The position numbers were made by a program, and so were the translations under genes. A stretch of DNA of 64,000 bases from Lihuaxuella thermophila (GTDB lineage: Bacteria; Bacillota; Bacilli; Thermoactinomycetales; Thermoactinomycetaceae), in assembly GCF_900110165.1 (NCBI RefSeq), contig NZ_FOCQ01000002.1, positions 186,001-250,000 of the forward strand, in the 5' to 3' direction. The notes beneath the pieces are model-generated. The model saw nothing but the letters and a program-made list of their open reading frames with translations, did not search any database and was not told the origin of the DNA. Positions 28,650-39,265 of this stretch are shown in pieces. Each line of letters opens with the position of its first letter. Positions within the stretch are counted from its first letter, which is position 1.

Positions 28650-28877
28650 TTAATCATTGGTGTATGGTAATAGAGCCATTTGACGTGCTCTTTTGATTGC
28701 ACGGGTCAATTGCCGTTGGTACTTGGAACTGGTTCCAGTTACACGGCGCGGCAAAATTTTACCCCGTTCGCTGATAAACTTGCGCAGCAAATCGACATCT
28801 TTGTAGTCGATGTAGTCGATCTTGTTGACCGTAAAGTAGCAAACTTTACGGCGTTTGTTTCCGCGACGGCGAGCCAT
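28650..28877 (-). CDS. rpsR: 30S ribosomal protein S18
   Basis: 75 residues. Starts [20 protein letters not shown] and contains [27 protein letters not shown] (split around the conserved lysine/arginine stretch) and the end [14 protein letters not shown]. Third gene of rpsF-ssb-rpsR. The single Cys at position 13 corresponds to the first ligand of C+ S18 proteins, but the full zinc motif is absent. Confidence 0.98.
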   Translation of the reverse strand: MARRRGNKRRKVCYFTVNKIDYIDYKDVDLLRKFISERGKILPRRVTGTSSKYQRQLTRAIKRARQMALLPYTND

Positions 28878-28936
28878 GCTGTCCCCTCCTTTTCGCTACA
28901 CTTCACATCGGTTGCTACCTTACTCAGGTCCGGAAA

Positions 28937-29410
28937 TCAGAATGGCAGATCATCATCGGAGATATCGATCGGTTTGCCGTCATCTGCAAAGGGATCATCC
29001 ACCGGGTTGCGACTGTAACTGCTTCCGCTGCCGTAGCCATTGTTTCCGCCAAATCCGCCCCCGCCAAAATCATTGGAAGATTCATTGCGGTTTTTCGGCT
29101 CGAGAAATTGCACGTTTTCTGCCACCACTTCCGCATGACGGATTTTACGGCCTTCGTTGTTTTCAAATACGTTGATCTGCAGACGTCCGTCTACTCCTAC
29201 CAATCTGCCTTTTCTCAAGTAATTGGCGCAGGTTTCAGCCAATCCCCGCCAGGCGACAATATCGATAAAATCGGCTTCGCGTTCACCTTGCTGGTTGGTG
29301 TAATTGCGGTTAACCGCGATGGAAAATCTCGTCACTGCCACTCCGCTGGGAGTATAGCGCAGTTCAGGGTCACGGGTTAACCGCCCGACCAAGATGACCC
29401 TATTCAGCAT
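28937..29410 (-). CDS. ssb: Single-stranded DNA-binding protein
   Basis: 157 residues. OB-fold start [21 protein letters not shown], then a Gly/Asn/Ser-rich linker (about 108-140) and the acidic tip DISDDDLPF that recruits replication and repair proteins. Lies between rpsF and rpsR as in most Firmicutes. Confidence 0.98.
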   Translation of the reverse strand: MLNRVILVGRLTRDPELRYTPSGVAVTRFSIAVNRNYTNQQGEREADFIDIVAWRGLAETCANYLRKGRLVGVDGRLQINVFENNEGRKIRHAEVVAENVQFLEPKNRNESSNDFGGGGFGGNNGYGSGSSYSRNPVDDPFADDGKPIDISDDDLPF

Positions 29411-29463
29411 TGATAACCTCTCCCTTTGCTCGATATCTCCTCTGGATCTGCGTTTATCTATCT

Positions 29464-29754
29464 TTACTTCTCATCGATGTTGATCGTCATATGCCGAATG
29501 ATGTTATCGTTGATGTTGATCACACGATCCAATTCAGCCACGACATCTCCGTCCGCCTGGAAATTATACACGGTGTAAATTCCCTCGCGATACTTGTCGA
29601 TCTCGTAAGCGAGACGGCGTTTGCCCATGTCGTTCGTTTCGGTGATCTCCCCGCCGCCTGCCGTGATGACGGATTGTACTTTCTCACGCGTGGCTTTCAG
29701 GGTTTCCTCATCTACATCCGGACGTACGATAAACATTAACTCGTACTTGTGCAT
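29464..29754 (-). CDS. rpsF: 30S ribosomal protein S6
   Basis: 96 residues from the ATG at 29754 ([17 protein letters not shown]), with AAGGAGGTGG 7 nt upstream; the longer frame is leader sequence. [20 protein letters not shown] is typical of S6. First gene of the rpsF-ssb-rpsR operon. Confidence 0.98.
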   Translation of the reverse strand: MHKYELMFIVRPDVDEETLKATREKVQSVITAGGGEITETNDMGKRRLAYEIDKYREGIYTVYNFQADGDVVAELDRVININDNIIRHMTINIDEK

Positions 29755-29783
29755 CGAACTCCACCTCCTTCTGGACTCTAGCG

Positions 29784-29805
29784 GCTCTGCCCCGACCGGC
29801 AGAGC
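29784..29805 (-). promoter_or_regulatory. Possible S6:S18 leader hairpin
   Basis: The rpsF leader can form GCTCTGCC / GGCAGAGC with a short loop containing CCGG/TCGG, about 30 nt before the start codon. S6:S18 binds CCG-containing leader hairpins to repress its own operon in many bacteria. Only the stem and the CCG are seen here. Confidence 0.4.
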
Positions 29806-29893
29806 AAGGAGCGTACATATTACGCGTAACAATAACTTATTCTAGCAAAACGTCCCAAATAAAGCAAGAAGAGAACGGCTAAAGACGGGATCG

Positions 29894-30994
29894 TTACACC
29901 GCAAAGCGGAAGGTGATGATATCTCCGTCTCTGACGACATAATCCTTTCCTTCCAAACGGATGAGCCCTTGTTCCCGTGCAACGGCCATCGAACCGCAAG
30001 CCATCAGGTCCTGGTAAGCAGTCACCTCGGCCCGGATAAAGCCGCGTTCAAAGTCGGAGTGAATCACACCGGCCGCTTGCGGGGCTTTGGTTCCCTCACG
30101 GATGGTCCAGGCACGCACCTCTTTTTCTCCGGCGGTGAAATAGGTGATCAGTCCAAGCAGGCGGTAAGCAGCGGAAATCAAACGGTCCAAACCGGAGGTT
30201 TCAAGTCCCAATTCCTGTAAGAAGAGCTTCTTTTCTTCTTCCTCCAGCTCGGCAATCTCCGCTTCAACCTGGGCACTGATCGTGACCACTCCCGCCCCTT
30301 CTCCGGCGGCAATCCGCTTGACCGTTTGGACATGCGGGTTTTCATCGGCACGGGCCACATCTTCTTCACTGACGTTGGCAGCATAGAGAACGTTTTTCAT
30401 GGTAAGCAGGTTTAAACTTTTAATGAGCTGTTTTTCCTCTTTGTCCAATTCCACCGAACGGGCCGGGCGTCCTTCCGCCAGCGCCGCCTGCAGCCTCACG
30501 AGGATATCGTGCTCAAGCATCGCTTGCTTGTCCCCGCTTTTCTTCTGCCGCTCCACACGGTCCTTCCGTTTCTCCACCGTTTCCAGATCAGCCAGGACCA
30601 ATTCCAGGTTGATGGTTTCAATATCGCTGGCCGGGTCCACTTTCCCGGCGACATGGGTGATATTTTCATCTTCAAAACAACGGACGACATGAATAATGGC
30701 GTCTACTTCGCGGATATGGGATAAAAACTTGTTTCCCAGCCCTTCTCCGCGGCTCGCTCCCTTCACCAGGCCGGCGATATCAACAAATTGAAATGTTGTC
30801 GGCACGATCCGCTGGGGTTGAAAGATCTCAGCAAGGCGTTGCAGGCGTTCATCGGGGACATCCACCACGCCGACGTTGGGATCAATCGTACAGAACGGAT
30901 AGTTGGCCGATTCGGCTCCGGCTTGTGTAATCGCATTGAACAATGTGGATTTACCCACATTGGGCAGCCCCACAATTCCTGTCATCAGTGGCAT
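29894..30994 (-). CDS. ychF: Redox-responsive ATPase/GTPase YchF (YyaF)
   Basis: 366 residues, the standard length. G1 [16 protein letters not shown], switch [18 protein letters not shown], the NMxE-type variant region, a helical insertion (about 125-205) and the C-terminal TGS domain ending [15 protein letters not shown]. An Obg-family P-loop NTPase that binds the ribosome and prefers ATP. Confidence 0.97.
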   Translation of the reverse strand: MPLMTGIVGLPNVGKSTLFNAITQAGAESANYPFCTIDPNVGVVDVPDERLQRLAEIFQPQRIVPTTFQFVDIAGLVKGASRGEGLGNKFLSHIREVDAIIHVVRCFEDENITHVAGKVDPASDIETINLELVLADLETVEKRKDRVERQKKSGDKQAMLEHDILVRLQAALAEGRPARSVELDKEEKQLIKSLNLLTMKNVLYAANVSEEDVARADENPHVQTVKRIAAGEGAGVVTISAQVEAEIAELEEEEKKLFLQELGLETSGLDRLISAAYRLLGLITYFTAGEKEVRAWTIREGTKAPQAAGVIHSDFERGFIRAEVTAYQDLMACGSMAVAREQGLIRLEGKDYVVRDGDIITFRFAV

Positions 30995-31090
30995 GAAGGC
31001 TCCACTCCTCTTGTGTTTGATTACCGTTCTTTGCAGAATCCCTGTCCATTATAGCGAAAAGGGGAAAAACTCGCCATGTTTTCCCCCACC

Positions 31091-31117
31091 AAAAAAAGCA
31101 CCTGCCAGAGAGGTGCT
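31091..31117 (-). terminator. Terminator of the DUF951 gene
   Basis: The stem GCACCT / AGGTGC with loop GCCAGAG is followed, reading leftward, by TTTTTTTGG, just past the DUF951 stop. Confidence 0.75.
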
Positions 31118-31128
31118 CTCCATCATAT

Positions 31129-31371
31129 TTATGATTCCTCCGATTCACCGGCCGAGACCAGAACCCGCTTCAACCGTTGTTCAAAACGGGCCCGCGGCAA
31201 GAGGACACTGTGGTTACATCCGGTGCATTTCATGCGGATATCCATGCCCATCCGAATCACCTTCCACGCATTGGTCCCGCAAGGATGGGGCTTTTTCATC
31301 TCCACGATATCGCCCAGGCCAAATTGCTTCCGCTGCAATTGGATCACTCTCTCTTTAATCGTTGCTAACAT
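31129..31371 (-). CDS. yyzM: DUF951 family protein (YyzM)
   Basis: 80 residues. LGDIVEMKKPHPCGTNAWKVIRMGMDIRMKC is split by the conserved HPCG and followed by CTGCNHSVLLPRARFE. The Cys residues (HPCG, C-x-x-C-type cluster) suggest a bound metal. DUF951 proteins sit beside ychF in Bacillales. Function is unknown. Confidence 0.85.
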   Translation of the reverse strand: MLATIKERVIQLQRKQFGLGDIVEMKKPHPCGTNAWKVIRMGMDIRMKCTGCNHSVLLPRARFEQRLKRVLVSAGESEES

Positions 31372-31381
31372 TATAGAAACT

Positions 31382-32014
31382 TCACCTTAAAAATTCAACC
31401 GTTCGAGACGAAGCGGGTGTTGATTTCAGGCGGATAAATTCCCGCTGGATCTGCTCGGTGAGCCAGAGCTGTTTTTCTTTGACAGAGCCCGTTGCCGGCG
31501 GATAAAGAATTTGCCCCACCTCCATCCGGACGGACACAGGGCGGATCCAGACACTCCCTCTGGGAAGGGCTTGCTCCGTTCCTTCGATGCAAACAGGAAC
31601 CACCGGGCAGTTGCTCTTCACCGCCAGATAAGCCGCTCCCTGCTTTAATTCATCGAAAGTATTCCCCTGTCTTCTTCCGCCTTCCGGAAAAATACCGACC
31701 ACTTCTCCATTTTGCAGATAATGGAGAGCTGTGCGCATCGTTTGAATTTGCGGTTTGTCGCGATTGACCGGAAAGGCTCCGGCTATGTTGAGAAGACAGC
31801 GCATCACAGCATTCCGGAAAATCTCCTGTTTGGCCATGAAATGAATGCGCCGCGGCAACATGGCCCCGATATAGACCGGATCCAAATAGCTTACATGATT
31901 TCCGACCACAATCACCGGACCGGCGGCCGGAATTTTTTTCATTCCGTTTGCCTGAATGCGATGATAGAGATAGAGAAACGCCCTAACTATTCCTTTCGCC
32001 AAAGAATAGATCAT
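31382..32014 (-). CDS. 1-acyl-sn-glycerol-3-phosphate acyltransferase (PlsC family)
   Basis: 210 residues with the acyltransferase motifs I NHVSYLD (HxxxxD, about 39-45), GAFPVNRDK and III FPEGGRRQGN, plus an N-terminal hydrophobic segment. It adds the second acyl chain to lysophosphatidate at the membrane, or a related reaction. Located 10 bp before the DUF951 gene. Confidence 0.88.
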   Translation of the reverse strand: MIYSLAKGIVRAFLYLYHRIQANGMKKIPAAGPVIVVGNHVSYLDPVYIGAMLPRRIHFMAKQEIFRNAVMRCLLNIAGAFPVNRDKPQIQTMRTALHYLQNGEVVGIFPEGGRRQGNTFDELKQGAAYLAVKSNCPVVPVCIEGTEQALPRGSVWIRPVSVRMEVGQILYPPATGSVKEKQLWLTEQIQREFIRLKSTPASSRTVEFLR

Positions 32015-32072
32015 GGCACTTCAGCGGATCTCCTTTCCGGACGGATTCATACATATTCTTATTATACTCTCT

Positions 32073-33125
32073 TTACGGTTTCGGGGAAGAAGATTCCGAG
32101 AAAGGGTAGAGCAAAATCGACGCCAAAATAAAGAGATTGATCACCCCGTACAGGGGATAAAGAATCTGCACCAATCTGGCGAAACCGAACTGGCTGAGCG
32201 GCGTGAGCAGCACCAGGCTGGCCAGTGCAATCAGCCAACGCGGCCAGGTCAAAAAATCGGTCAACCGATGGACCAGTCCATGCACATTACTGATTGCGGT
32301 GGTATAGATCGCCAACCACAGCACACACGTAATCAAAAATATCCAGACGGGAGAATAATGTTGGACGAGTGCGAATAAGGGAATCTCATATTGCGACATC
32401 AGGTGCTCAATTTTAAGCAATGAAAAATTATATAGAAAGGCAATCGTACCGAGACAGAGCATACTGACGGCTCCGGCAATCCAGATTTCCGACGGATGTT
32501 GGATTTGCGATCCCATGGTGGAAAGCACAGCCACCAAAGAAATCACATTAAAAGCGGCGTAAGAAACGGCCGCCGGCCAGGCGGGGGGGCCCGCTTGGAT
32601 CCGGATGATATCATAACCCGTGTGGTGAGACGTTAAAAATTGAAAACAGACGACGAGAAGAATCAGGATGAGAATCGGCATGAGCAGGGTATTCATGGAC
32701 AAAATCCCTTTAAGATCAAACAGGGACACGACGAACACGGCCGCCGCCAAGAGGACGCATCCCCAAACAAACGCGTCTTCCCCTTTCCACTGTTCGGCCG
32801 TTGCCCCGCTCCCCGCAATCATCACAACGGTGGTTGACAATAGATACAAGAGGATCATCCCGTCAAAAAGCCGTGCCAATGGACGGCCCATGATATGTTC
32901 CAACAGCTCCGAATAATGCTTCGTCTGCTGTTTCCAACTGATGTGGAGCACCATCACGGTTGCCACAAAAAAGATGAGAATGGAAAGAAGGATGCTATAA
33001 TGACTGGCTTCCCCATAGGAAGCAAAAAACTCCCAAATCTCTCTCCCCGAGGCAAAACCGGCACCAATCGTGGTCCCCACAATCGTCATACTGATCTTGA
33101 GCGATTGCCAGAGACGAATCCGCAT
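32073..33125 (-). CDS. YkvI-family membrane protein
   Basis: 350 residues, about ten membrane helices. The opening SMTIVGTTIGAGFASGREIW is the glycine-rich helix typical of YkvI and of the larger APC-type transporter fold. A solute transport role is probable, but the substrate is unknown. It diverges from yyaC, 99 bp away. Confidence 0.8.
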   Translation of the reverse strand: MRIRLWQSLKISMTIVGTTIGAGFASGREIWEFFASYGEASHYSILLSILIFFVATVMVLHISWKQQTKHYSELLEHIMGRPLARLFDGMILLYLLSTTVVMIAGSGATAEQWKGEDAFVWGCVLLAAAVFVVSLFDLKGILSMNTLLMPILILILLVVCFQFLTSHHTGYDIIRIQAGPPAWPAAVSYAAFNVISLVAVLSTMGSQIQHPSEIWIAGAVSMLCLGTIAFLYNFSLLKIEHLMSQYEIPLFALVQHYSPVWIFLITCVLWLAIYTTAISNVHGLVHRLTDFLTWPRWLIALASLVLLTPLSQFGFARLVQILYPLYGVINLFILASILLYPFSESSSPKP

Positions 33126-33224
33126 GGGATCACTCCTTCCTCCGGATGCGGGTTGTCCCTACATGTATATTTCACGAGATTTATCCGTATACTGATAAGG
33201 ATAAATTTTCCGGAGGTACCCGCT

Positions 33225-33833
33225 ATGAGTGAACCCCGTTCGGTAAAGAGATCTTGTGAAACCATGTTTCCTTACCGGATTGAATATACACATCCTCATG
33301 CCCGGGAAAATTTTGCCGAGCACCTTTCCTATGCACTCCAAGAGCTGATGCCATGTCCTGAAATTATCTGCGTCTGTATCGGGACGGACCGTTCCACCGG
33401 TGACTCTCTCGGACCGTTGGTCGGGTCGCTTTTATCCGGAGAGGCTCCTCCGTTTGTCAAGGTATACGGAACATTGGACGAGCCTGTACATGCCATCAAC
33501 TTATCCTCCACGATTGCACACATACAAAAAGAGCATCCCGGAGCGGTAATCGTCGCTGTTGATGCCTGTTTGGGACAGTTAAAAAGCGTCGGCTGGATTC
33601 AAGTGGGGCTGGGTCCGATCCGCCCCGGAGCCGGGGTGAATAAAACACTTCCGGCCATCGGCGATATCCATATCACCGGGATCGTGAATGTAGCCGGCTT
33701 TATGGAATACTTCGTTTTACAAAATACAAGATTAGGCATCGTAATGAAAATGGCAAAAGTGATTTCCTCTTCCATTTTGTCTGCTTGCTTAAACATCGCT
33801 TCTTCTGCGGCTTTTCACGCCGGAAGCAGGTAG
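33225..33833 (+). CDS. yyaC: Sporulation protein YyaC
   Basis: 202 residues from the ATG at 33225 behind CCGGAGGT; the longer frame overlaps the divergent gene. VCIGTDRSTGDSLGPLVGSLL and AIVAVDACLG-type segments match the YyaC family, related in fold to germination proteases and hydrogenase maturation peptidases. Expressed in the forespore in Bacillus. It is on the + strand next to otherwise leftward genes, as in Bacillus. Confidence 0.92.
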   Translation: MSEPRSVKRSCETMFPYRIEYTHPHARENFAEHLSYALQELMPCPEIICVCIGTDRSTGDSLGPLVGSLLSGEAPPFVKVYGTLDEPVHAINLSSTIAHIQKEHPGAVIVAVDACLGQLKSVGWIQVGLGPIRPGAGVNKTLPAIGDIHITGIVNVAGFMEYFVLQNTRLGIVMKMAKVISSSILSACLNIASSAAFHAGSR

Positions 33834-33853
33834 ATGCTGCCGGAATCCGAATG

Positions 33854-33893
33854 AAAAACCGGTCTGACGATGGTCGTCAAACCGGTTTTTCGC
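33854..33893. terminator. Bidirectional terminator between yyaC and the desulfurase gene
   Basis: The stem AAAAACCGGT / ACCGGTTTTT with a T run on either strand separates the converging genes. Confidence 0.85.
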
Positions 33894-33896
33894 TTT

Positions 33897-35054
33897 TTAC
33901 CATGCATGAGAAAAGCCCCGAAATGCCTCAGCAATTTCACGGACCGCTTGAATGAATTGATCGATTTCTTCCGATGTATTGAAATATCCCGGACTGACCC
34001 GTACGGCTCCCCGATCAGCCGTTTTCAGGCTGCGGTGAGCAAGTGCGGCACAATGAAAACCGGCTCTCACAGCTATATGATAGTGCTGGTCCAGGATGGT
34101 GGCCGCTTCATTCCCGTCCACTCCGTCGATATTGAATGAGAGAATGGGCAGTACCGGAGGTTTGGGATGAACGAGACGGACACCTTCAATGCGGGTCAAG
34201 CCCTCCCACAGTTGCCGAATCAGTTCCATCTCATGATGGTAAATCTTTTCGATTCCCGTTTGCAAGACAAATTCCACACCGGCTCCCAACCCGGCAATTC
34301 CCGGCGTGTTTGGAGTTCCGCTTTCAAACCCGACCGGCCGCTCCCCGGGATGCTCCAACTCTTCAGAACGGTTTCCGGTTCCGCCCTGTATGATCGGAAC
34401 GAGCGGCACATCGGGGGATGCGTATAACCCTCCGGTTCCCTGCGGCCCGTAGAGGCCTTTATGTCCGGGAAAAGCGAGCAGATCGACCGGCAGATCGTCG
34501 AGGCGGATCGGAAGCAAGCCCGCTGTTTGCGCCGCATCAACCAAATAAAAGATTCCATGTTTTCTCGCCACTTCACCAATGTCAGCAATCGGCAGAATTT
34601 CACCGATGACATTTGAACCATGGATGGTGACAATCAACCGGGTGTTCGCCCGGATTTGCTCTTCCACTTGTTTCGCCCATCCGGCTTGTTCGTCAGGGCA
34701 AATGATGGTTACCTGAACCGATCGGTGTCGCTTCAGCCATTCCACCGGTCTGGCCACGGCGTTATGCTCCCAGCCTGTCAGGATGAGATGATCTCCTTCA
34801 CGGAGTAATCCTTTTAACGCCAGATTCAGCGCATGAGTGGTGTTGAGACAAAATAAAAGATTGCCAGGATCCCGAACTCCTAGCAATTGAGCCAGTTTAT
34901 GCCTTGTGCCGGAGATGGCTTGCTCTGCCTGAACGGCAAGGCGGTGTCCGCCCCGTCCGGGGTTGGCTCCATATTCTACAATCGCTTTTTTGACCGCGTC
35001 TGCCACACCTTCGGGTTTTGGCCATGTGGATGCTGCGTTATCCAAATAGATCAA
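33897..35054 (-). CDS. Cysteine desulfurase-family aminotransferase
   Basis: 385 residues, class V aminotransferase fold. MIYLDNAASTWPKP is the typical start. HGSNVIGEILPI and YLVDAAQTAG (PLP-ring Asp) lead to the Schiff-base Lys in FPGHKGLYGPQGTG, and RAGFHCAALAH provides the likely catalytic Cys. It removes sulfur from cysteine (group II/SufS-like subfamily). No Fe-S scaffold gene is next to it. Confidence 0.9.
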   Translation of the reverse strand: MIYLDNAASTWPKPEGVADAVKKAIVEYGANPGRGGHRLAVQAEQAISGTRHKLAQLLGVRDPGNLLFCLNTTHALNLALKGLLREGDHLILTGWEHNAVARPVEWLKRHRSVQVTIICPDEQAGWAKQVEEQIRANTRLIVTIHGSNVIGEILPIADIGEVARKHGIFYLVDAAQTAGLLPIRLDDLPVDLLAFPGHKGLYGPQGTGGLYASPDVPLVPIIQGGTGNRSEELEHPGERPVGFESGTPNTPGIAGLGAGVEFVLQTGIEKIYHHEMELIRQLWEGLTRIEGVRLVHPKPPVLPILSFNIDGVDGNEAATILDQHYHIAVRAGFHCAALAHRSLKTADRGAVRVSPGYFNTSEEIDQFIQAVREIAEAFRGFSHAW

Positions 35055-35112
35055 TGGTTATCCCCCCTTACCGACCGCCATTTAATGTGTCCTGTAATCG
35101 TGCTTCTGTGAT

Positions 35113-35887
35113 AGATACGATCGAGCAGAGGAATTTGTTTTTGATGGAGTGACTCTGCCACATATCGGAACGGAGGCGGAAAACAAATTCTCGGAGCGGG
35201 CATTCTATTCTTCATAAGCAAAACCAGCGTCGGAGAATTCATCCTTGTGTCGAATGTACTCTGCCAAGCATTCGAAAGGAGTCGCAAAAATGATTTCGGA
35301 GCAATGTCAAAACGGGCCCAGTTTCATCCCTGGGTTGTGTCGAACAAGACATGCATGTTTTCTTTGAAAGTTTGCTGTGTTGTAAGCGTGTTTCTGTGAT
35401 GATGCTTCCGGGTCGGTCGGCCGTGTAGGTCTCCGTGCTCTTGAGGACGGCGAGGAAGCAAAAACTGGTCGCTCCGGCCCCTCACTCCGGGCGCGGATCA
35501 AACTCGCTGCCGCTCAAACAGGTGATCCGCTTCCTCCCTCCGTTCACGGCCTCCGCTGAGGACGGCCTCAAAGACACTTCGTCCAATCACGGCCTCCCTG
35601 CACGTTTTTGCGTTTGATCTTTAGGATGCATCAACTAGTCAGATTGTGTTCTTTGCAAAATAGACACGATCGAGCAGAGGAATTTGTTTTCCGATGGAGC
35701 GACTCTGCAACATATCGGAACGGAGGCGGAAAACAATTCCCGGAGCGGGCATTCTTTGGGAGTCGATCAAGCCGTCATGAACTGCATTCTTTATTCTTCA
35801 TAAGCAAAACCAGCGTCGGAGAATTCATCCTTGTGTCGAATGTACTCTGCCAAGCATCCGAAAGGAGTCGCAAAAATGATTTCGGAG
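35113..35887. repeat. Direct repeat pair and stem-loop elements in the 1.1-kb gap
   Basis: The non-coding stretch between the desulfurase and spo0J holds two near-identical units in the same orientation, 35113-35302 and 35662-35887; the second has a 38-bp insertion. Each carries stem-loop elements with paired arms such as AATTTGTTTTT / AAAACAAATT around a conserved loop containing GACTCTGCCACAT. Open frames here have no ribosome sites and appear only as by-products of the repeat. Confidence 0.8.
35389..35630 (+). repeat. Left arm of the long inverted repeat flanking spo0J-soj-noc
   Basis: About 230-240 bp here match 39549-39778 in inverted orientation at roughly 85-90 % by eye. Shared blocks include GCGGATCAAACTCGCTGCCG, GGTGATCCGCTTCCTCC and TTCGTCCAATCACGGCCTCC. 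No gene is evident in either copy. Confidence 0.8.
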
Positions 35888-36146
35888 CGGGGGTCATATG
35901 TCCCTGCTCCTCATTTTTTACCGGCTTTTACGATCCACCATGCCCATTTCAGTGATGGTGACAAACAACGATTGAAGGAGATTCAGCTTCTCCGGTTGAC
36001 CAAATCAGCCAACTGCATCGAAGCAGATTTTCATTCAATAGTGTGCGATCTGCCCAGCCGGTTTTCTGTAAAAGCGGCCGATCCAAATCGGATGAAAAGG
36101 GTATTCAGATCCACTTCTGGGAACAGCCTGCTTGAAGAACCGATGC

Positions 36147-37010
36147 TCACTCGATGACGCGTTCCTGATTGATTAATTCCACAAGACGTTCCAGTTCACG
36201 TTCCGAGTAATATTCGATTTCGATTTTCCCTTTTTTACGGCCATGCTTGATTTTGACCGGTGTACTAAATACCTGCTGTAATAAATCTTCATACCGTTTG
36301 ATCGTGGGGTCGACCGACGATTTCGAAGCTGGCTTCTCTTTTTTCTGGCCGGCCTGGTTGATTTTTTGAATCCATTCTTCCAGTTGACGAACGCTGGCTT
36401 TTTCTTTTTTTACTTTGGCTGCCAATCTCTTTTGCAGTTCCAAATCTTTAACTCCTAATAAGGCACGGGCATGACCCATCGACAATGTTCCACGTGAAAC
36501 ATCTTCCTGGATCTCCCCCGGGAGCTGCAACAACCGGAGGAAGTTGGTCACATGAGGCCGGCTTTTCCCTACGCGTTCCGCAAGGGCTTCTTGAGTGATG
36601 GACAGATGATTCATCAATTTTTGATACGCATGCGCAATTTCCATCGGGTTCAGATCTTCCCTCTGCAAGTTTTCGATGAGGGCAATCTCCATCATCTGAT
36701 CATCGTCTAATTCCCGCACCACAACAGGCACGGTGGTTAGCCCCGCCAGTTTTGCCGCGCGAAAACGGCGTTCACCAGCAACGATTTCAAAACCGCGAAT
36801 GCTTTTTCTTACCACCAGCGGCTGGACGACCCCGTGTTGACGAATCGACTCTGTCAGCTCCGCCAGCGACTCATCATCAAACTGCTTGCGCGGTTGATAG
36901 GGGTTGGGACGCAGCTCGCTTATATTCACCTCGTTGACGGGATCCTCTTCGGTCACATCCACCGGAGTAAAGAGAGCATCTAATCCCCTTCCCAATCGTT
37001 TGCTACTCAT
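36147..37010 (-). CDS. spo0J: Chromosome-partitioning protein ParB (Spo0J)
   Basis: 287 residues. The CTP-binding N-terminal domain has [28 protein letters not shown] and [11 protein letters not shown]; the central helix-turn-helix is [22 protein letters not shown]; a C-terminal dimerisation region ends the protein. It loads at parS and slides as a CTP clamp, recruiting SMC and regulating Soj. A parS site lies inside its own gene. The start overlaps the soj stop by 8 bp. Confidence 0.97.
   Translation of the reverse strand: MSSKRLGRGLDALFTPVDVTEEDPVNEVNISELRPNPYQPRKQFDDESLAELTESIRQHGVVQPLVVRKSIRGFEIVAGERRFRAAKLAGLTTVPVVVRELDDDQMMEIALIENLQREDLNPMEIAHAYQKLMNHLSITQEALAERVGKSRPHVTNFLRLLQLPGEIQEDVSRGTLSMGHARALLGVKDLELQKRLAAKVKKEKASVRQLEEWIQKINQAGQKKEKPASKSSVDPTIKRYEDLLQQVFSTPVKIKHGRKKGKIEIEYYSERELERLVELINQERVIE
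36487..36502. promoter_or_regulatory. parS site inside spo0J
   Basis: TGTTCCACGTGAAACA differs from the consensus TGTTTCACGTGAAACA at one base. Bacillus also has a parS within spo0J. Confidence 0.93.
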
Positions 37011-37767
37011 TTTGCATCACCACTTCTCTGGCCAGTTCGTTATAACATTCGGCGCCGCGGGAACGCGCGTCATATACCAAAATCGGCTGTCCGTGGCTGG
37101 GCGCTTCACTGAGGCGGACATTGCGAGGAATCACCGTTTGATACACTTTTTTCTGGAAGTATTTTTTGACTTCTTCCATCACTTGAACGGACAAATTGGT
37201 CCGCCCGTCAAACATGGTTAGTAAAACGCCTTCAATTTCCAAACCTTTATTGAGGTGTTTTTGCACGATTCGAATCGTATTGAGGAGCTGCCCCAATCCC
37301 TCCAGGGCATAAAATTCACATTGAATGGGGATTAAGACAGATTCAGCCGCCGTCAACGCATTGAGGGTAATGATCCCCAGTGACGGTGGGCAATCGATGA
37401 AAATATAGTCAAATTCATTTTTAATCAGCTGCAATGCTTTTTTCAGCCGTCGTTCCCTGGAAATGGCCTGGGACAATTCAATTTCTGCCCCTGCCAATTC
37501 AATTGTCGCGGGAAGTAAGCACAAGTTTTCCACAGAAGTGGGCAGGATCACTTCTTCTGCAGCTATATCATTCATCAGCACATCATAAATACAATGTTTG
37601 ACATCCGCTTTGTTGATCCCTAATCCGCTGGTGCTGTTCCCTTGGGGATCAATATCGATCAGCAGAACTTTTTTCCCCATCGTGGCAATACTGGCTGCTA
37701 AATTAATCGATGTGGTCGTTTTTCCGACTCCACCTTTTTGATTGGCAATGGCCACAATTTTGCCCAT
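37003..37767 (-). CDS. soj: Chromosome-partitioning ATPase ParA (Soj)
   Basis: 254 residues from the ATG at 37767 ([20 protein letters not shown]), behind GAGAGGTG. The deviant Walker A KGGVGKTT, Walker A-prime IDCPPSLG and the DNA-binding basic patch near the C-terminus are present. It controls DnaA activity and, with Spo0J, origin positioning. Cotranscribed with spo0J. Confidence 0.97.
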   Translation of the reverse strand: MGKIVAIANQKGGVGKTTTSINLAASIATMGKKVLLIDIDPQGNSTSGLGINKADVKHCIYDVLMNDIAAEEVILPTSVENLCLLPATIELAGAEIELSQAISRERRLKKALQLIKNEFDYIFIDCPPSLGIITLNALTAAESVLIPIQCEFYALEGLGQLLNTIRIVQKHLNKGLEIEGVLLTMFDGRTNLSVQVMEEVKKYFQKKVYQTVIPRNVRLSEAPSHGQPILVYDARSRGAECYNELAREVVMQNE

Positions 37768-37986
37768 GGTTTCACCTCTCTTCACCCATATCTCTTTCAT
37801 TCTGCGACAGAATGTCCATCCTTCTCTATCATCTTCCATGAGAATGAGATCGAATTGACAAGTCGGTCGAACGGCTATGTAGCAATAAAGAAAGGAGGCG
37901 TTCGCCTCTCTTCCGCATGTCTAATTTTTATTTTAAATGATAGAAAAGGGAGAACGAAAGAAAAATTTAATTAGAGCCCTTTTTGA

Positions 37987-38799
37987 TTATTTCGGGATTC
38001 GGATCACCAACTCATAGTAGTCTTCATGTTCCTGCTCATCCGTCTCCACAGCCATTCCCGTTTGCTTCACCATATCGATCGATTGGCGGATGGTGTTGAC
38101 GGCGATCCGCAAGTCACGTGAATACGATTTCCGTTTGGCCTTCTTTTTCGGCTCTTGCTTCTCCAGCAATTTGCGAATCCGCTCTTCTGTTTGTTTTACG
38201 TTTAAATCTTTATGCAAAATCTCGTGCAGAACCTGAAGTTGTAACTCTTCGTCTTTGAGTGCCAACAAAGCGCGGGCATGTCTTTCCGTGACCGTCCGCT
38301 TGAGCAGTTCGTCTTGAACAGCCTGGGGTAATTGCAGAAGGCGCAATTTATTAGCCACCGTCGATTGCCCTTTGCCTAGTCTTTGCGCTAAACTCTCCTG
38401 TGTTAAATCGTGCAGTTCGATCAATTTTTGATACGCGTGTGCTTCTTCGATCGCCGTCAGGCCTTCCCGTTGCAAGTTTTCGATCAGAGCTGCTGAGGCG
38501 GCCTGGCTGTCCGTCATTTCGCGAACAACTGCCGGGATGGTGGTCATGTGCAGTTTTTTGACCGCCCGTAATCGGCGCTCTCCGGCAATCAGCTCATATC
38601 CGCGGTCTTTGCGTCTGACCACGATCGGTTGTATGACACCGTGTAAACGGATGGTTTGGCACAACTCATCGATCCGGTCTTCATTAAAAATCGTGCGTGG
38701 TTGATAGGGGCTGGGCACAATCTCTTCGACAGGAATTTGCCTGACTTGTTCATGTTCCTTTTCAGCCAGACCAAACAATCTGGTGAACGGTTCTTTCAT
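37987..38799 (-). CDS. noc: Nucleoid occlusion protein Noc
   Basis: 270 residues from the ATG at 38799, behind AAGGTGGTG; 45 upstream codons are not typical. The start [18 protein letters not shown] is the membrane-targeting amphipathic helix of Noc and separates it from ParB. The ParB-type core has [33 protein letters not shown] and the helix-turn-helix [20 protein letters not shown]. It binds NBS sites and blocks division over DNA. One perfect site lies in yybS. Confidence 0.95.
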   Translation of the reverse strand: MKEPFTRLFGLAEKEHEQVRQIPVEEIVPSPYQPRTIFNEDRIDELCQTIRLHGVIQPIVVRRKDRGYELIAGERRLRAVKKLHMTTIPAVVREMTDSQAASAALIENLQREGLTAIEEAHAYQKLIELHDLTQESLAQRLGKGQSTVANKLRLLQLPQAVQDELLKRTVTERHARALLALKDEELQLQVLHEILHKDLNVKQTEERIRKLLEKQEPKKKAKRKSYSRDLRIAVNTIRQSIDMVKQTGMAVETDEQEHEDYYELVIRIPK

Positions 38800-38997
38800 C
38801 TGCAGACACCACCTTGCTATCAACTCGGGGTCACGAACTCTCATAATATTACATTTCGCTGTCTGACTTCCAGCACCTTCTCGGGGAATCGTTATTTCCG
38901 ATGGAGGGGATCGCCTTTTTTCGATCAACAACACGAACTTCTTTTCAAAAAGAGTTCAGGGGAAGAGATTGATGTATAGACAAATGGATCGAGAAAA

Positions 38998-39013
38998 CGT
39001 TCCACGTGAAACA
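38998..39013. promoter_or_regulatory. parS site upstream of noc
   Basis: CGTTCCACGTGAAACA keeps the full GTTCCACGTGAAAC core of the parS inside spo0J and differs from that site only at the first base. It lies about 200 bp upstream of the noc start, in the repeat-rich gap. Confidence 0.88.
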
Positions 39014-39265
39014 TCGCCATCCATCTTCGGGAAACGCCCTTTTCTCGCGGCCAGGGTCGAGACGATGGTGATTGCGGTGGAGTCACTTTGATCTACACCG
39101 GACAGCGGAGCAGACAGGGGCAACAAACGAAGGCGAGCTCCGATGCAGTGGGTGGGTGCTCCACCCGGAAAACAGAATCTCTTGGTTTAGCCCTGTTCGT
39201 GATCATCACTTGAAATGAATATGGTGGGGGTGTGAAACCCAGGGAATGAATAGTAGATGGGTTTG

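Noticed and set aside
35435-35617. Open frame in the left repeat (and its counterparts at 39354-39644 and 39508-39768)
   Set aside because: They arise from the repeat sequence, lack ribosome sites, and differ in frame between copies.
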